A stretch of DNA of 64,000 nucleotides from Vandiemenella viatica (GCA_031002005.1 CM061919.1:178791121-178855120), one strand, 5' to 3'. Positions 1 to 10,974 are shown, numbered from the stretch's first letter. Notes: generated by a model from the sequence alone, not told the origin. A program made the numbers and translations.

Positions 1-125
1 CTGCGAGGACCTAGCAATCATATAACTTTACGCAGATATTCGAGTGGGATAATATGGCAAAGGAAAAGGTCAGAACGCAAACCGAACTATAGAAAATTTA
101 TGGAAAATAATATTCTTTCCCGTTG

Positions 126-912
126 TTAAGGGGCGTCCATAAATTACATCGCACGTTAAGGGGGAGGGAGGGGTGTGACAAGGGGGCGGGGGGGGAGGAC
201 GTGTTATAACCTTCGTGACGTCACTTGTATAATTTGTATCAGCTTTGGCACGTGGCGGCAGCACCAGTTAGGACTCATTGTATCTACGGTGTTGTACGTC
301 GATCGCCTTTAACATACGCCGAAAGTCGGATACCGCATTTGAGGCTTTGACAAAATACGAACTCCGCATACTTATTTAAACTATCATCTGGCATTTTTGG
401 TCTATATCTTTCATCATACAAAGCTATCAGGTAAGAAACAACAAGAAATTTGCGCATCACGATGATTCGTATTCAGATAATTGCAGCTAGACGTGAAAGT
501 TTGATAAACGATGACGCTGCTATATGGTTGGATGAATAAAGTGTTGACTCATCGGATTTAACTAACATTATCCAGATCAAGAACTAAGTGACTGCTATAT
601 CAGTCATAAATAATATAAAAGAATGGGTTCAAAGTCCATTGACACAGAATGATTAAGTTCTGTATCATTCATTTTATTTTTTACGTTTTGTAAATTTTCT
701 AAAATGTTTGATTTATGGTTGAATTTCTAAAACATAATATTTTATATAAATAATTCTGGCAGTGCTGTTTTAATTTAATAATTTCTAAATTTAAAATACG
801 TGACGTCACACCAAGGGAGGGGAGGGACGCACACAAATGTGGCCACCTGTGAAAAGGTAAGGGGGGGGGGGTTGGAGGAGGGCTCCAAAAATCATAAAAT
901 TATGAGTGGTCC
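126..912. mobile_element. Degenerate non-autonomous DNA element with G-rich ends
   Basis: The left end begins with a GGGCGTCCATAAATTAC-type terminus, followed by G-rich tracts and then CGTGACGTCAC near 216. The right part (about 796-912) has the matching arrangement: ACGTGACGTCAC, G-rich tracts, then a terminus ending GTGGTCCCT that is loosely complementary to the left end. The middle is AT-rich with no coding signal. The same terminal motif occurs at 4428-4704, so this looks like a MITE-like family. Termini are eroded and I could not fix a target duplication. Confidence 0.45.
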
Positions 913-1440
913 CTGAGAGACTATGATGTTTGTTAGTATATTACGACAGGCGTCCTCGTTACAAAGACAGACCGAACTTCAATTCTTCATCTTGGCTGCT
1001 CCCTGTCTGTAATATAGTTGATAGTTAAACTTTATGAAGGGAACGGGGATAGTCACTCGGATCGGACTTGATGATAGGGTTATTCTCCGAATGGTCTGTT
1101 ATACTCTGCGCTGAAATAAATAGTTGACTTCCTGTTTGTACAACTGCGTCACGTTTATTCTGTAACCATTAAACATTACTGGACGCTCCCGTAATTGCAC
1201 AAACAATAGCAAATTCCATTTAGTATAAACCCTTTCGCGACTGACGTCTTCTCCTCTCTACTTAAACTGACTGAGTAACTAGGCAACTGTTCACTTACAG
1301 CAGGTACATAATTTTATTATATTCCCTTGTTTAATTCAGTGACGCTTTTAATAGCTTCTAATCAGTAAACAGATCATAGACATTACTAGCCGCATCTATA
1401 TTCAACTACCTAGAAAGATTCAGTTGTTCTTATGAAATAG
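913..1440. other. Unannotated AT-rich stretch
   Basis: I see no ORF, repeat or structured element here beyond short AT-rich runs. Confidence 0.4.
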
Positions 1441-1530
1441 TTTTTTTGTTGCTTTATGGCACGTCGATGATGAAGTCATTACAGCCGCGAGAGGATGAAG
1501 GATAAGGACCGGGAATGAATTCGGCCATCA
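1441..1530 (-). mobile_element. SINE-A fragment (3' part)
   Basis: A T-run at the left is followed by the reverse complement of the SINE-A tail region (GTCGATG, then GAATTCGGCC), as in the copies at 3676 and 63285. The tRNA-like head is absent, so this is a truncated minus-strand copy. Confidence 0.5.
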
Positions 1531-2048
1531 CCTACGTCACGCTCATAAATTAATAATTATAAAATAACTTATTTTTGTTTGTATTACGAATTATAAATAT
1601 ACAGTACTAACGCTAATTATCGCTATCTCTGAAGGCAAAGAGCAACTAGGCGTTTTAGAGACGAGGAAAAGGAAGGTCATAAGAAAAAGGCCAAGGTGAC
1701 GTAAGGAATTACTTGAACTTTAAATGGAAAAACCAGTTGAATTGTATAAAGTTTATTACGGAGGCAGAAGAATAAGAAATGAAGAGGTGGAAGTAATAAT
1801 TACTTTGCGATTAAGTAGTGAAATAGAAGTTATTGATGAAATTGTAATAGATAAGTATATGGATGTAAATGATTAAAACACAAGGCAAGGTAGTGTAAAC
1901 ATGTTATTTCCGATATTATGAGAGGAATAAACGAGGAGTTTTTGGAAATTGTAACTCGAAGGATGACATCAGTGATCAACTAAACGAAATTGAGACGTAA
2001 AAATTTCTCTTCCCGACCGGTAACGACCAAAAGGACATAGTATGGAAA
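1531..2048. other. AT-rich spacer with a 50-codon ORF
   Basis: A 50-codon ORF runs from ATG at 1724 to TAA at 1874-1876 on the plus strand. Its product would be acidic, starting MEKPVELYKV. I recognise no family and it is short enough to be chance. The rest holds nothing I can name. Confidence 0.25.
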
Positions 2049-2066
2049 CAGTAAATCAATAATAAT

Positions 2067-2285
2067 TAAATTAAACGATAAAATGACGCCAATGCAATTC
2101 TATTTCTAGCTTTATTGCCGTATGCGTTTCGCCTCTCATCGAGGCATCATCAGCGACGAATCTATTTTAAAATTTACATTGGGTTTACAAACTTATTTGA
2201 CATAATTCTAAATTGATAGACTTTCTTATTATTTACACTTACTATTTACATTAGTGGATTTCAGGATAGTAACCACACATCTTTG
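2067..2285 (+). repeat. Left inverted pseudo-LTR of the Penelope-like element
   Basis: It aligns over its whole length, as reverse complement, with 3149-3366. Shared blocks include GGGTTTACAAACTTATTTGA and TAGTGGATTTCAGGATA. Differences are scattered substitutions and a few indels, so the arms have diverged since insertion. Confidence 0.85.
2126..2153 (-). ncRNA. Hammerhead-like core in the left inverted repeat
   Basis: On the minus strand the order is CTGATGA, one extra T, a 5-bp stem GCCTC/GAGGC with loop GATGA, then GAAAC. That is the conserved hammerhead order (CUGANGA, stem II, GAAA). A GUC-type cleavage triplet is not preserved downstream and stem I does not pair well, so this copy is probably inactive. 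The extra nucleotide between CUGANGA and stem II departs from the textbook core. Confidence 0.5.
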
Positions 2286-3073
2286 TCACAGACAGTTGAC
2301 ACAATAAACAAAAAAATCACAAACAAAATGGAGAAAGAACAGACAATAACTAACACAACCAGACTTCTGCCACCCAGTACCCAACATACAAGGACACCCA
2401 CAACACAGACAATTCAAAACAACTCACAAACCACAAAAAACACTGAAAATAAAAGTAAATGGTATTCAATCACATATTCCAACAATTACACCCACAGAAT
2501 CACAAACATTAAAAAAAAAAACAAGGCATAAACATTGCTCTACGAACAGACAACTTTGTTCAAAAACAATTAAATACCCACTTAAACAGAGACAACTATC
2601 AAAACTCAGGCATATATCAACTGACATGTCACAATTGTGATGCAATATACATAGGACAGACAAGAAGACAGTTTAAAACCAGATACAAAGAACACATGTG
2701 GGCACTTAAGTATAGCAACCACTCCACATTCGCTGAACATCTAATAGAAAATGATCACTTACCAACAGGCATTAACAAAAACATGCAAATACTCACAATC
2801 AACAATTACAGGCACAGTACACTCACTCTACAAGAAAACAACCACATACAAAAAGCAATAAAAAATGGCAAGCAGGTACTGAATGACCACATAAACTTAA
2901 CAAACCAAACTGGTAAACATACAATTGCCCTGCAGCAAAGAAATAAACCTAACAGAAACATGCACTCACACACTTACATAAAATTAGAAATAAAATCTCC
3001 CAAGCAATTTCAGCTCACCACCACCTTTGACAGTAAGAAAATAAGATGGCCACCGAAAACAAGCGAATTGTAG
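2283..3073 (+). pseudogene. Penelope-like protein remnant: linker plus GIY-YIG endonuclease
   Basis: This is the C-terminal endonuclease of a Penelope-like retroelement, which nicks target DNA to start insertion. The first part (2283-2510) encodes an Asn/Thr/Lys-rich linker ending in KWYSITYSNNYTHRITN, typical of the segment before the nuclease. A run of ten A (about 2511-2520) coincides with a shift to another frame. There the nuclease reads SGIYQLTCHNC (GIY at 2609-2617) and AIYIGQTRRQFK (YIG at 2648-2656), followed by RYKEH and a conserved FAEHL motif, ending at the stop at 3073. The two Cys residues flanking HN fit the zinc-binding part of the domain. The reverse transcriptase is absent. 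Family assignment is confident; activity is very unlikely because of the frameshift and deletion. Confidence 0.8.
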
Positions 3074-3148
3074 TAGACGCAATGTTTATATCCTGTACAC
3101 AACAGCAAAGACAAATGGCTGTAATGGAAACATGCTTTGGAGAGAAAG

Positions 3149-3366
3149 CAAAGATGTGTGGTTAATATCCTGAAATCCACTACTGTAAACAGTAAGTGTA
3201 AATAATAAGAAAATGTATCAATTTAGCGTTATGTCAAATAAGTTTGTAAACCCAATGTAGATTTTAAAATAGATTCGTAACTGATGATACCTCGTTGAGA
3301 GGCGAAACGCGTATGTCATTAAAGCTACAAATACAGTTGTATTGTGTCATTTTATTATTTAATTTA
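3149..3366 (-). repeat. Right inverted pseudo-LTR of the Penelope-like element
   Basis: Reverse-complement partner of 2067-2285. It carries a hammerhead-like core on the plus strand. Confidence 0.85.
3281..3317 (+). ncRNA. Hammerhead-like core in the right inverted repeat
   Basis: CTGATGA (3281-3287), an extra T, a stem II of CCTC (3290-3293) with GAGG (3299-3302), GAAAC (3304-3308), a short loop and GTC (3315-3317) fall in hammerhead order. Stem III would be only 2 bp (AC/GT). The bases outside the core do not form a clear stem I, and the pair closing stem II (3289 with 3303) is mismatched. Known Penelope pseudo-LTRs carry such ribozymes; whether this copy cleaves is unknown. Confidence 0.5.
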
Positions 3367-3524
3367 CTGAGCAGCTGCGGAAAAATGGCCTACAACAACA
3401 CTGCAATAATAATTAGTTTACGTAACAGTCATCGGAAGAAATCACATTTTGTTGCTTATAAAAATGAAGACAGACGAGTGGGTACTTTCGGGGCAGCTTC
3501 GCTGAGATGTATGCAGTCTTGAGG

Positions 3525-3675
3525 TAAGGGTCAGAGTTTGAAATAAACCATCCAGGAATTTGCGTCGAGTGATTTCGAGAAACCACGGAAAACAGAAATC
3601 TGGGGGGCCGGAAGGGGATTTGAACTGGCGTATTCCCGAATATAGGACCTGAGCGTTACCACCCATCCACCATCT
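3525..3675 (-). mobile_element. SINE-A copy
   Basis: On the minus strand a tRNA-like head with a B-box-like GTTCAAATCCCC (around 3618-3629) is followed by the conserved body (AGATTTCTGTTTTCCGTGG-type). The 3' tail is truncated. It abuts another SINE-A copy. Confidence 0.6.
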
Positions 3676-3880
3676 TTGCTGTCGACGTCAAAATAATTCA
3701 AGCCGTGTGAGGATGAGGAACAAAGATCGGGAAAGAATTCGACCTTTTCAAGATACCATTTCAGTATTCCGCCTGGATTAATTTCCGAAATCGAAATCTG
3801 AATGGACGGACGGAAATTTGAACCTTCGTCCTCCTGAACACCTGATCCCAGCGTTATTGCTCACCCAACAGGCTTGGTAT
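3676..3880 (-). mobile_element. SINE-A copy
   Basis: The minus strand carries the head (about 3810-3872, B-box-like GGTTCAAATTTCC), body and a GTCGAC-containing tail. It lies in tandem and in the same orientation as 3525-3675, and its tail resembles the fragment at 1441. Confidence 0.6.
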
Positions 3881-4427
3881 AATGTAAGAAACTTAGTGGT
3901 TCGGATTCAACGTAAACGGTTGGTATCCTTGCTTGGTAGCACGAAAAATCAAAACTCCGTCACTTAACGGCCTGACAACCCTTTAGAGTTTACTAGACAA
4001 TCTTGTTACAAGTAGGATTCGGACAACCAAAAAACATTCGCTTGAATTCCTTATCAAACTGCTGCACACGAGGTTGACCTGACCTTTGACTTCGGAGAAG
4101 GAAGTTGAAATCACACTTTGAACAGTCGAGCCATGGATTGTAAACATATTTTCCTTTTGAATTTTTTGACGTAGTTCTGTTTATCTGAGAGGTTGAGTGT
4201 ATCAAAGAGATTCCATGAAACGTAATACAAGGATATTATTCGGTCAAAAGTTAACAGTTATCTCTACATACGCGCTTTTCCTGGGTTTTCCAGCTTTGAT
4301 ACAGGCGGTAGCTCTAGCAACGTACAATTAAAGAAAACGTTTTGGAATAATATATGCAATCAACACTTAGGACGTTGTAGCATTAACAAATCTAAGAGTT
4401 TCCAGTAAACAGAAAGAAAATCTCGTA
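3881..4427. other. Unannotated stretch
   Basis: Nothing I can assign. Short ORFs on both strands look like chance. Confidence 0.35.
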
Positions 4428-4704
4428 AGGATCGTCCATTAATTACGTGACGTGATTTCTCGTAAATCTGTGCCCGTCCCCCCTGTGATGAGATTTGGTG
4501 AAAATCCCCTCCCCCCTCCCCTAACGTGATATCGAATCCGTGATATTGTGATTTTTTTTCTTAGCTCTACTATTGTTTGAAGAGTCGTAAACTGAAATAG
4601 AAAGCTGATGTGAGATTTCCGTTTACCCGACGCTCCACCCCTGGTAAGATTTTGCCGGACCCCCACTCCCTGTTTCAGCTCACGTAATTAATGGATATCC
4701 CTAA
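4428..4704. mobile_element. MITE with about 22-bp terminal inverted repeats
   Basis: The left end (GG)ATCGTCCATTAATTACGTGA and the reverse complement of the right end, GGGATATCCATTAATTACGT, match over about 22 bp. TAA flanks both sides and could be a 3-bp target duplication (or TA). The interior has C-rich tracts and no ORF. The terminus resembles that of 126-912, suggesting one superfamily with different interiors. Confidence 0.65.
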
Positions 4705-4904
4705 CAGTAGAATGTCATTTGTTTGGTAAAAATATTTCTTTTTCTGCATACCTGTTATAGGAAGGTCTTGCTCTTCAATCATTATAAGTGAGTATCTCAA
4801 AAGGAGAAAGAATTAAGTTGCACAAAAATTCCGGCTTTTGTTTAGGCTTAAGTAATAAATTTCAGCATTGGAAAAAAAAAATAATAGAAATCTTGGGCTC
4901 ATCC

Positions 4905-5115
4905 ATCACTAAGAAGTTGAAGTAAGTACGACATGTTTGAGTCGGAAGGACAGGAAAGATAAAATTAGAGAAATAAGGTGCCGGACTGATTCTTATATGA
5001 ATTCTTTTTTCCCTCGTACCATTAGGGATTGGAATGCACAGCAAAGAGATTAGCTTTGGTACTGAGCACCCTCTGCCACCCACAATTACATTATGTAGAT
5101 GTAGATGTTAGTTAG
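4905..5115 (+). pseudogene. LINE 3' end, end of the reverse-transcriptase ORF
   Basis: The plus-strand reading about 4958-5050 gives IRCRTDSYMNSFFPRTIRDW followed by NAQQRD. This is the conserved C-terminal motif (SFFPRTIR-WN) of a common arthropod LINE type with jockey/CR1-like 3' ends. It is followed by short GTAGAT repeats near 5095-5108, as at many LINE 3' termini. Everything upstream is missing, so this is a heavily 5'-truncated copy. Confidence 0.6.
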
Positions 5116-5559
5116 AAAGAATATGCGTATTCATTTACTAGTTTTTATTGTTATAAAACTTTCGAATGAAATCAGAGTATCTTTACTGGCAGTATACCGT
5201 AATAATTGATTGAGAAGTGGAGCAAACTCACTTCTTTTAGAATTTATTGTCTGCCCTAAATTCAAAGATATTGATTAGTATTTGTGCATGGTTGTAATGT
5301 TATACAATTTTCTCTTCATTCCTCCCTTAGCCTTCACCTCAAGTGGCGGCTTAAGGTCTTGTTGCCCCGGTCCCGCTCTTCACCTTACCGGACCTTCTCG
5401 GTGACTACCCCTCCGAATAGACCGCTGTATCCAGGCGTACGAGTGGCAAATGTGCCAGCGAGAACTCTTTCTTCTTCGCACACAAGGGTAACGGCAGCGG
5501 AATGGGGATAGAGCAGAGTGACCTTGAGCTGCCTCTATTAACTGAACGGGTTATAGTGC
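5116..5559. other. Spacer with a GC-richer block (5310-5520)
   Basis: The block at 5310-5520 is richer in C/G than its surroundings and holds a 75-codon open frame. I recognise no protein or repeat in it. Confidence 0.3.
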
Positions 5560-5771
5560 TCAAGGTTCAGGCTCGACAATAAAGAGGACTAGTGTTTGAT
5601 TCTCGGTACAGTCACTATCAGGATATTGCTTTTACTTGGTCCCCCAAAATCTCTCCAGGTGATTGCCGAAATGTTTCCTCCATAAGATCACTGCCTCATC
5701 CTCACCGCCATTCATATCCCGTCTCTAATGACTTCAAATTCGATGATTTATAAAGCCCTAAATAAAAAAGT
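5560..5771 (+). mobile_element. SINE-A copy, degenerate
   Basis: A plus-strand body with the GATTGCCGAAATGTTTCCT-type segment and a short A-rich tail (AAATAAAAAAG near 5760-5771). The tRNA head is eroded; TTTGATTCTCGG at about 5597 is the B-box relic. Confidence 0.5.
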
Positions 5772-6312
5772 AGAGAATTCGTTCCACTGGCAATGCACCA
5801 GTTTATAATAAGAATGGGTACACATCATCAGATATTAAGTCGTACAACCTAAAGATGGTGGGAGTAATAAATGCCTAGTTACAGGGTAAGTGAAAATGTT
5901 GTAAATTAAAAGTCATCTGTGGGATGTAATAAAGCAACATCACCATACCGAATCAACTGCTGCCGTTCAATTAATGTTTTACCAACATTTTCTGCGTCAG
6001 ATATTTTGTAATTTCTGATGCAATAGTTCCTATCAACTAATACAGGTTTATTGTAAATTATTGAAGCGAATTCATAAAATTAATAAGCTATATTATTTGA
6101 AATATCGTAACAAAATTTTATAGTCGGATAGAGAGATTCGAAAAGTTTTGTTTGTTTGTTGTTTTTTTTTTTAAATACATTTACAAGTGTTCTATATGTG
6201 TGCCCTTGTTGCAATATCAAGTCGACAATCAACATCTTGTCACACTCGGTGTGATATGTCCCTGTCAAACTTTTCAAAACACTTTTGCTACTCTCATGGC
6301 TTAAACCCACGC
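5772..6312. other. Unannotated AT-rich stretch
   Basis: No recognisable element. Open frames here end in or overlap the transposase relic that follows. Confidence 0.3.
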
Positions 6313-6456
6313 ATTCTTTCTGTGATGGGTAGTGTGAAAGATTCAGTGTTTAAACCTCCTCTAGCAGCAAACCTACTAGAACTGCGAGCTGGCATAAAAA
6401 GTGCTTTTGAACAGATTTATAGAGAAATGCTGGACAGAGTAAGGCAGGAGTATTGA
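6313..6456 (+). pseudogene. DDE transposase C-terminal remnant (Tc/mariner-like)
   Basis: The plus-strand frame reads VMGSVKDSVFKPPLAANLLE, then LRAGIKSAFEQI and MLDRVRQEY, ending at a stop. In Tc/mariner-type transposases the segment after the last catalytic acid reads like WG-VKD-VY, PP----L-ELR-RI--A and ML--V--E, and the spacing fits. Only the tail survives: the catalytic residues, N-terminus and terminal repeats are not visible. The open frame extends upstream to 6187 without matching the family. Confidence 0.5.
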
Positions 6457-7429
6457 ACTTGATATCTAAACTGATAATATGAATTACCTTTAGTCTCGCC
6501 TACTGGTATTTGCCAAAAGAAAAGGTAAATTGGATTGGAGGTTAAAAAAATTGAGTACAATTAATTATTTGAATGTTTAAACTTTGGACCTTTTGACTTT
6601 TGAAACCCCGTCTAATCTTACTTTCAATAATTTCATTACGTTTTTTTACATTCAGATATTTTTACCTGCTTCCATTATGCCTCGGCATAGAACACTGACA
6701 GGTCGGAGTGTGAAATTCAAAATAACACCAGACCAAATTTAGATGGTGGAAATAGTAAACAAAATGATGGAATTTAAATGCACACTAAATGTCATTCCAA
6801 GAAATTTTAATAGTTTCGATTGTGGATTAATACATTTACAATGCAGGTTTTGCAACGCAAAACATTTACAGCCAGAAGTCACTTCAGATGAACGGACTGC
6901 ATTACTGTTGTCATTAGGGTAAAGCAGTATTACCAGCCTTAAGTAAAAATGAATATTTTTAATGATTGCATGATGGACTGTGTTCAAATGAATTCATCAT
7001 TTGCTATTGTTAGTTTAGAAGATACGAGTAAAATTTGGGTTACAGTCACGCGTAGAGTGTATCATTTTAAAATATCATATCCAGTGAAGTATTGGCGCAC
7101 GCTAGCAGTCAACGACGTCAATCTATACAGTAATAATATATTGTATGCTCGCAGCAAACGCTATAGAACACATTCAAAAAATATATCCAAAATAAAACAA
7201 AAGAAAATAAATTTAATTAGGGTCGAATTTCGACCACTGGGCGATTACTAGTTTCTAAATCTGTATTACTACGATCAAGACCTCCACAGAACGAAATTGA
7301 CTCCATCTACCTTTGACCTTGCAAGCTCAATTCCGCGTATTTCGTGTTAATACATTGCTAGAATTTGTAATTTTTCAGGCACGAATTGGGGGAAATCCCA
7401 GAATTAGGCATGCATGCTCACTGAAAAAC
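6457..7429. other. Unannotated AT-rich stretch
   Basis: A 100-codon open frame at 6949-7251 (+) has no recognisable motif and biased, AT-driven composition. No repeat identified. Confidence 0.3.
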
Positions 7430-7870
7430 GCGTGAAAACTGTAATCAGTACCTATAGTACTCTCGCGGCGGAACTGAACACACACCATTTGTTTTTTACA
7501 GGCTGATAAGATGGGTATTTAGTACAACCTGTCAAATAACCACGATATGGCGAGTGCATGGGCGCTGTATCGACGGCTAGCGGGAGATAGTCGCCAATTC
7601 GCATTCCCAGCGTGCTGTTCGCGGGGGACCTTGTTGTGGCGCCGCATGCTGCTGTGTTGACGTCAGCGCCCTCCTCATTACAGACGGACAACACCGACCG
7701 CCGCATTTGCATACGGGACGCACTGCGTGGCGCCCGGAATATTTTCCACCAGAGATAACACTGCACCAAAAGCTGAAAAGATAAAAACTGCTGGGTGGCC
7801 GGCCCAACGTCCAGCTGTTATTGACACAGGCAGCGGGATCAGTAATGGCGTGACCGTAATAAACACGACA
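7430..7870. other. CpG-richer unique block
   Basis: This block stands out from its AT-rich surroundings by many CG dinucleotides and no resemblance to the repeats elsewhere in the window. Overlapping open frames exist on the minus strand, the longest 105 codons, but none has a recognisable domain. An octamer-like ATTTGCAT lies at 7705-7712. It may be a conserved non-coding or regulatory element, or part of an unrecognised transcript. Confidence 0.3.
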
Positions 7871-9679
7871 GGGGGGTGAGGGGCATTCCAGATCTCGATT
7901 TGGTGAAATATCTTATTGTCACATTGTATCGTTTAGCAGCGAGTAGTCGTTTTGTATCCCAGTTGTCACATTTAAAACAACAACAAAAAACAAAAAAAGA
8001 TACCATGTATAAACCCGGTAAAACAAGAGACTGTGATGATACGAAATATATAAACGCAATAAAAAGTGCTAATTATTATCAATTTAAGATTTAGAGTTAA
8101 GTAGCTACTAAAAAATTAATTAATTAATCTTTTTTGCTGTAGGGGGAGTGAGATTGAGCACTTTATAATGAATTTAAGAGCTTTCTCAATGGCTGCTATT
8201 GAACGAGAGGAAAAGGCAATTAGGTGTCATTCACTACAGTTTCCGCCACCTTTTTGGTGCCAAGTTAGGTTCCATTAGACCTATCCCGCGGAAACAAAAA
8301 GTTTGGGATGTATAAGAAATATATAACGTTTAGAGTCCTGTATATTCCACCGTAAGGCAGAAATGTTCAAAACAGCTATACAAATTCAAAAAATTAGGAT
8401 TGACAGATTCACCATTAAGAAGAAACAACACGATCCAAGTTCCCGTTACAAGAAAGGTATTTAATCGCGACTACACACAGTCGGAGTTCTCAGAGTTGAT
8501 ATATCGCTCTTGCTGACAGTGCTGAGAAGGTACCTCTGCATAAAAAATGAAGTAGGTCCATTTCTCTCTCTCTTTATGTCATTGTAAAAGTGCTTACTCA
8601 CGCTAAGTGATTATGTGACTGCAAGTGATTATGTTTGTCGGTGTTTAAAGATGATGTTTTTTGGAAGATTGCTGTGTATAACAAGTGTCTGAGTAACCAC
8701 CAGTGAACATTGTAATGTGTGGATTAATAGGTGAATGCCGACTTCATTAAAACTGGTAGAATCACAATTATTTATTATTGTAAAAATGTTACTGCCATCT
8801 ACCCTGCGGTAAAGAAGTAATCATATTACAGTGAATGTAGTCAATCTTTAGTGTGAAGTCCGATAAAGAAGTAGGTTAGGGATGTTACAAGCCGATGAAG
8901 AGCAAACAACAAGTAAGAAAAATATTTTCGGCAGACCAGTCGCATCAAATAGGTGCTGTCCTCTTTTTTCGTGTGCTCTAATAGAATCTATCTAGCTGTG
9001 TACAATGTCTGATTAGTAACTTCCGGTTAGTTTCATATTGATATATCATCTGTTACAAGGACTAGTTTTCTGTTTCACTTGGTCTCTGTTGTTCTTTATA
9101 TGTTCTCAGAACTTTTTTTGTTAGGTTATCGGTTTTCTCCTAGTCTACTTTTGATTGTGAGACCTTGAACCCACCTATTCACCGAAATTAGCTGTAGAAA
9201 TGTGGAATATTCTTCGGATGGTAGTCAATTAGAACAATGAAAATAATACTGAAAAAACATTAGGGTTCCTGTATAACGTGGCAGAAGAATTGTTTAAACG
9301 ATAAAATCTTTTCACCGGAGAAACTAAGTATTCTTCGTCTTATTTCCGACTTCATCTAACTTAAAAGAAACTCGAAAAGACTTCATGCTATCGGTTTTTA
9401 ATTCTTTCTGTTTGCAACTGAAGTCATCAATGATAATCAAGAAAACAATGAAGCTACCTTTCTGCGAAACCATTCCCACTATTCATTGATGAATTCTGCG
9501 TTATTGTTTCCGCTGAACTTTTGGGTTAAATTTGCGGCCACACCAGTGTAATCGTACAAGAGTGTTGATAGCGGCTAAAGGCAATAGTTCATACGTCCAT
9601 TAGCAAATTGGAATACCTACACACTAAGGAGTGTAAGCAGAGACTCGTGAAATTCTAAAATGCGCAAAGTGGATCCTTC
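7871..9679. other. Unannotated AT-rich stretch
   Basis: No coding or repeat signal that I can support up to the LTR element's target site. Confidence 0.35.
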
Positions 9680-9683
9680 ACAG
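9680..9683 (+). repeat. Target-site duplication, left (ACAG)
   Basis: ACAG directly precedes the 5' LTR and recurs directly after the 3' LTR at 17195-17198. Four-bp duplications are typical of Gypsy-type integrases. Confidence 0.85.
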
Positions 9684-10247
9684 TGTGGTGTGACAGCGTC
9701 ACCCACAATGAATATAATTAAATTATTATTAATTATATTCATAATTCCTTTTTTTATTATATTCAAATTTATTAATTATTTAGTCTTGCAACGTGTAATT
9801 AATTGTAAATAATGAGGGTTGTCTGGATAGGTTAAATGTATGTTTAAAACCAGGGCGGCCAAAGGTATATTTTATTGTAAATCAATTTTTCTGTAAACGC
9901 ATGGCTCAGAAGGGCTGAATATCGAAGGCTAGAAACTGCCATTTCGGCGGTTGAGAGAGGAACAATGGAGCAGGCGAGGCGACTCGATGGCGCCGGGACA
10001 GCCCGGCTTGAGTCCCGTTCGAAATCGGGCGGTGACCTACCCCTACCCCGCTACTACCCCGAAGGCCACGTAGGAAACGCGCGAAGGAGACGGCGAATGC
10101 GACGCATGATATTAAACACGTGACGACGGAAATGTGTAGATAGCCAATCCTGAACATTTATTGGGGTCTACAATACTAATTCCGTGGAGTTCTTTTACAT
10201 GTGGCGAGCAACTAGCCGAGGAAGAAGAAGGAGCCATTTTAGACATC

Positions 10248-10350
10248 ACTTCTGTCCAAGACGAGCTGATGAACGGACGTGACTTCTGTCCAAGACGAGC
10301 TGATGAACGGACGTGACTTGGGTCCAAGACGAGCTGGTGAATAGACGTGT
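10248..10350 (+). repeat. 34-bp tandem repeat inside the LTR, about three copies
   Basis: Units beginning TCTGTCCAAGACGAGCTG recur every 34 bp (10251, 10285) and as a variant at 10319. The same array is present in the 3' LTR near 16283-16385. It could bind regulators of LTR transcription; that is inference. Confidence 0.85.
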
Positions 10351-10968
10351 CAGCCGGCACGCTCTCTGATGATCATTGTGGTTGATCATTTCTTGCTTTG
10401 GGAAAGCGAGATGTCGAGTGGCATGCTTGCCATTATTTGGAAGTTATGCTAATAACGCGGTCGTAGCCGCTTATTTAGCTTCCATTGCTGCAGTGGCATT
10501 GTGTTTGTCGCTCACCATCACGGCGATGATTCTATGGTAATGTACCAGAAACGACGGTCACTATTCAGTGGATTTTAACAGACTTATGTGCCCTTAAGCG
10601 ACGCCTGGGTTAAGACTCTGCTCCCGTCACTTAAATTCTGAGCTAGCTGAATTTATATTTCGATTCAATTTTTTTCTTAAGCATCTTGCTGTTTGTTAAT
10701 TCAATTTTGATGCTTTTCATTCACTTTATACGGCGCCCCCTGGGATTTTCCTTTGTACAGTAAAATGTTAGCTTCAATTTGATGGCCTGTGTTGCCATGT
10801 TATTTCAATGTTAACTTTGCTGTTTTTATTACTTGTTTGAGATATTTCATTCAGTTTTGTTTGCTTACTCCGGCGAATTGTAAACGTCGGGTATTGCTTG
10901 TTTTTGCTGATCTAATTGTGTTTAACGTAACGTTAATTACTACCCGACCTTGTAAGGCCATAAGACTC

Positions 10969-10974
10969 AATAAA
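10969..10974 (+). promoter_or_regulatory. Polyadenylation signal in the 5' LTR
   Basis: AATAAA followed by a T/G-rich stretch; the equivalent in the 3' LTR lies at 17006-17011 and would end the element's transcript. Confidence 0.55.

Larger units (their letters stand above)
2049..3369 (+). mobile_element. Internally deleted Penelope-like element with inverted terminal repeats
   Basis: A compact unit of about 1.3 kb is bounded by long inverted repeats (2067-2285 and 3149-3366; an outer CAGTAAAT match extends this to 2049 and 3369). Between them is only the C-terminal linker and GIY-YIG endonuclease part of a Penelope-like protein, on the plus strand. The reverse transcriptase expected upstream is missing, since the linker begins right after the left repeat. 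Penelope elements are known to carry direct or inverted pseudo-LTRs and, in many animals, hammerhead motifs; both are seen here. The coding part is frameshifted, so this is a non-autonomous or dead copy. Target duplication was not resolved because the flanks are AT-rich. Confidence 0.8.

Noticed and set aside
2283..3366. CRISPR-like or direct-repeat array
   Set aside because: The repeats are inverted, two in number and over 200 bp long; they fit pseudo-LTRs.
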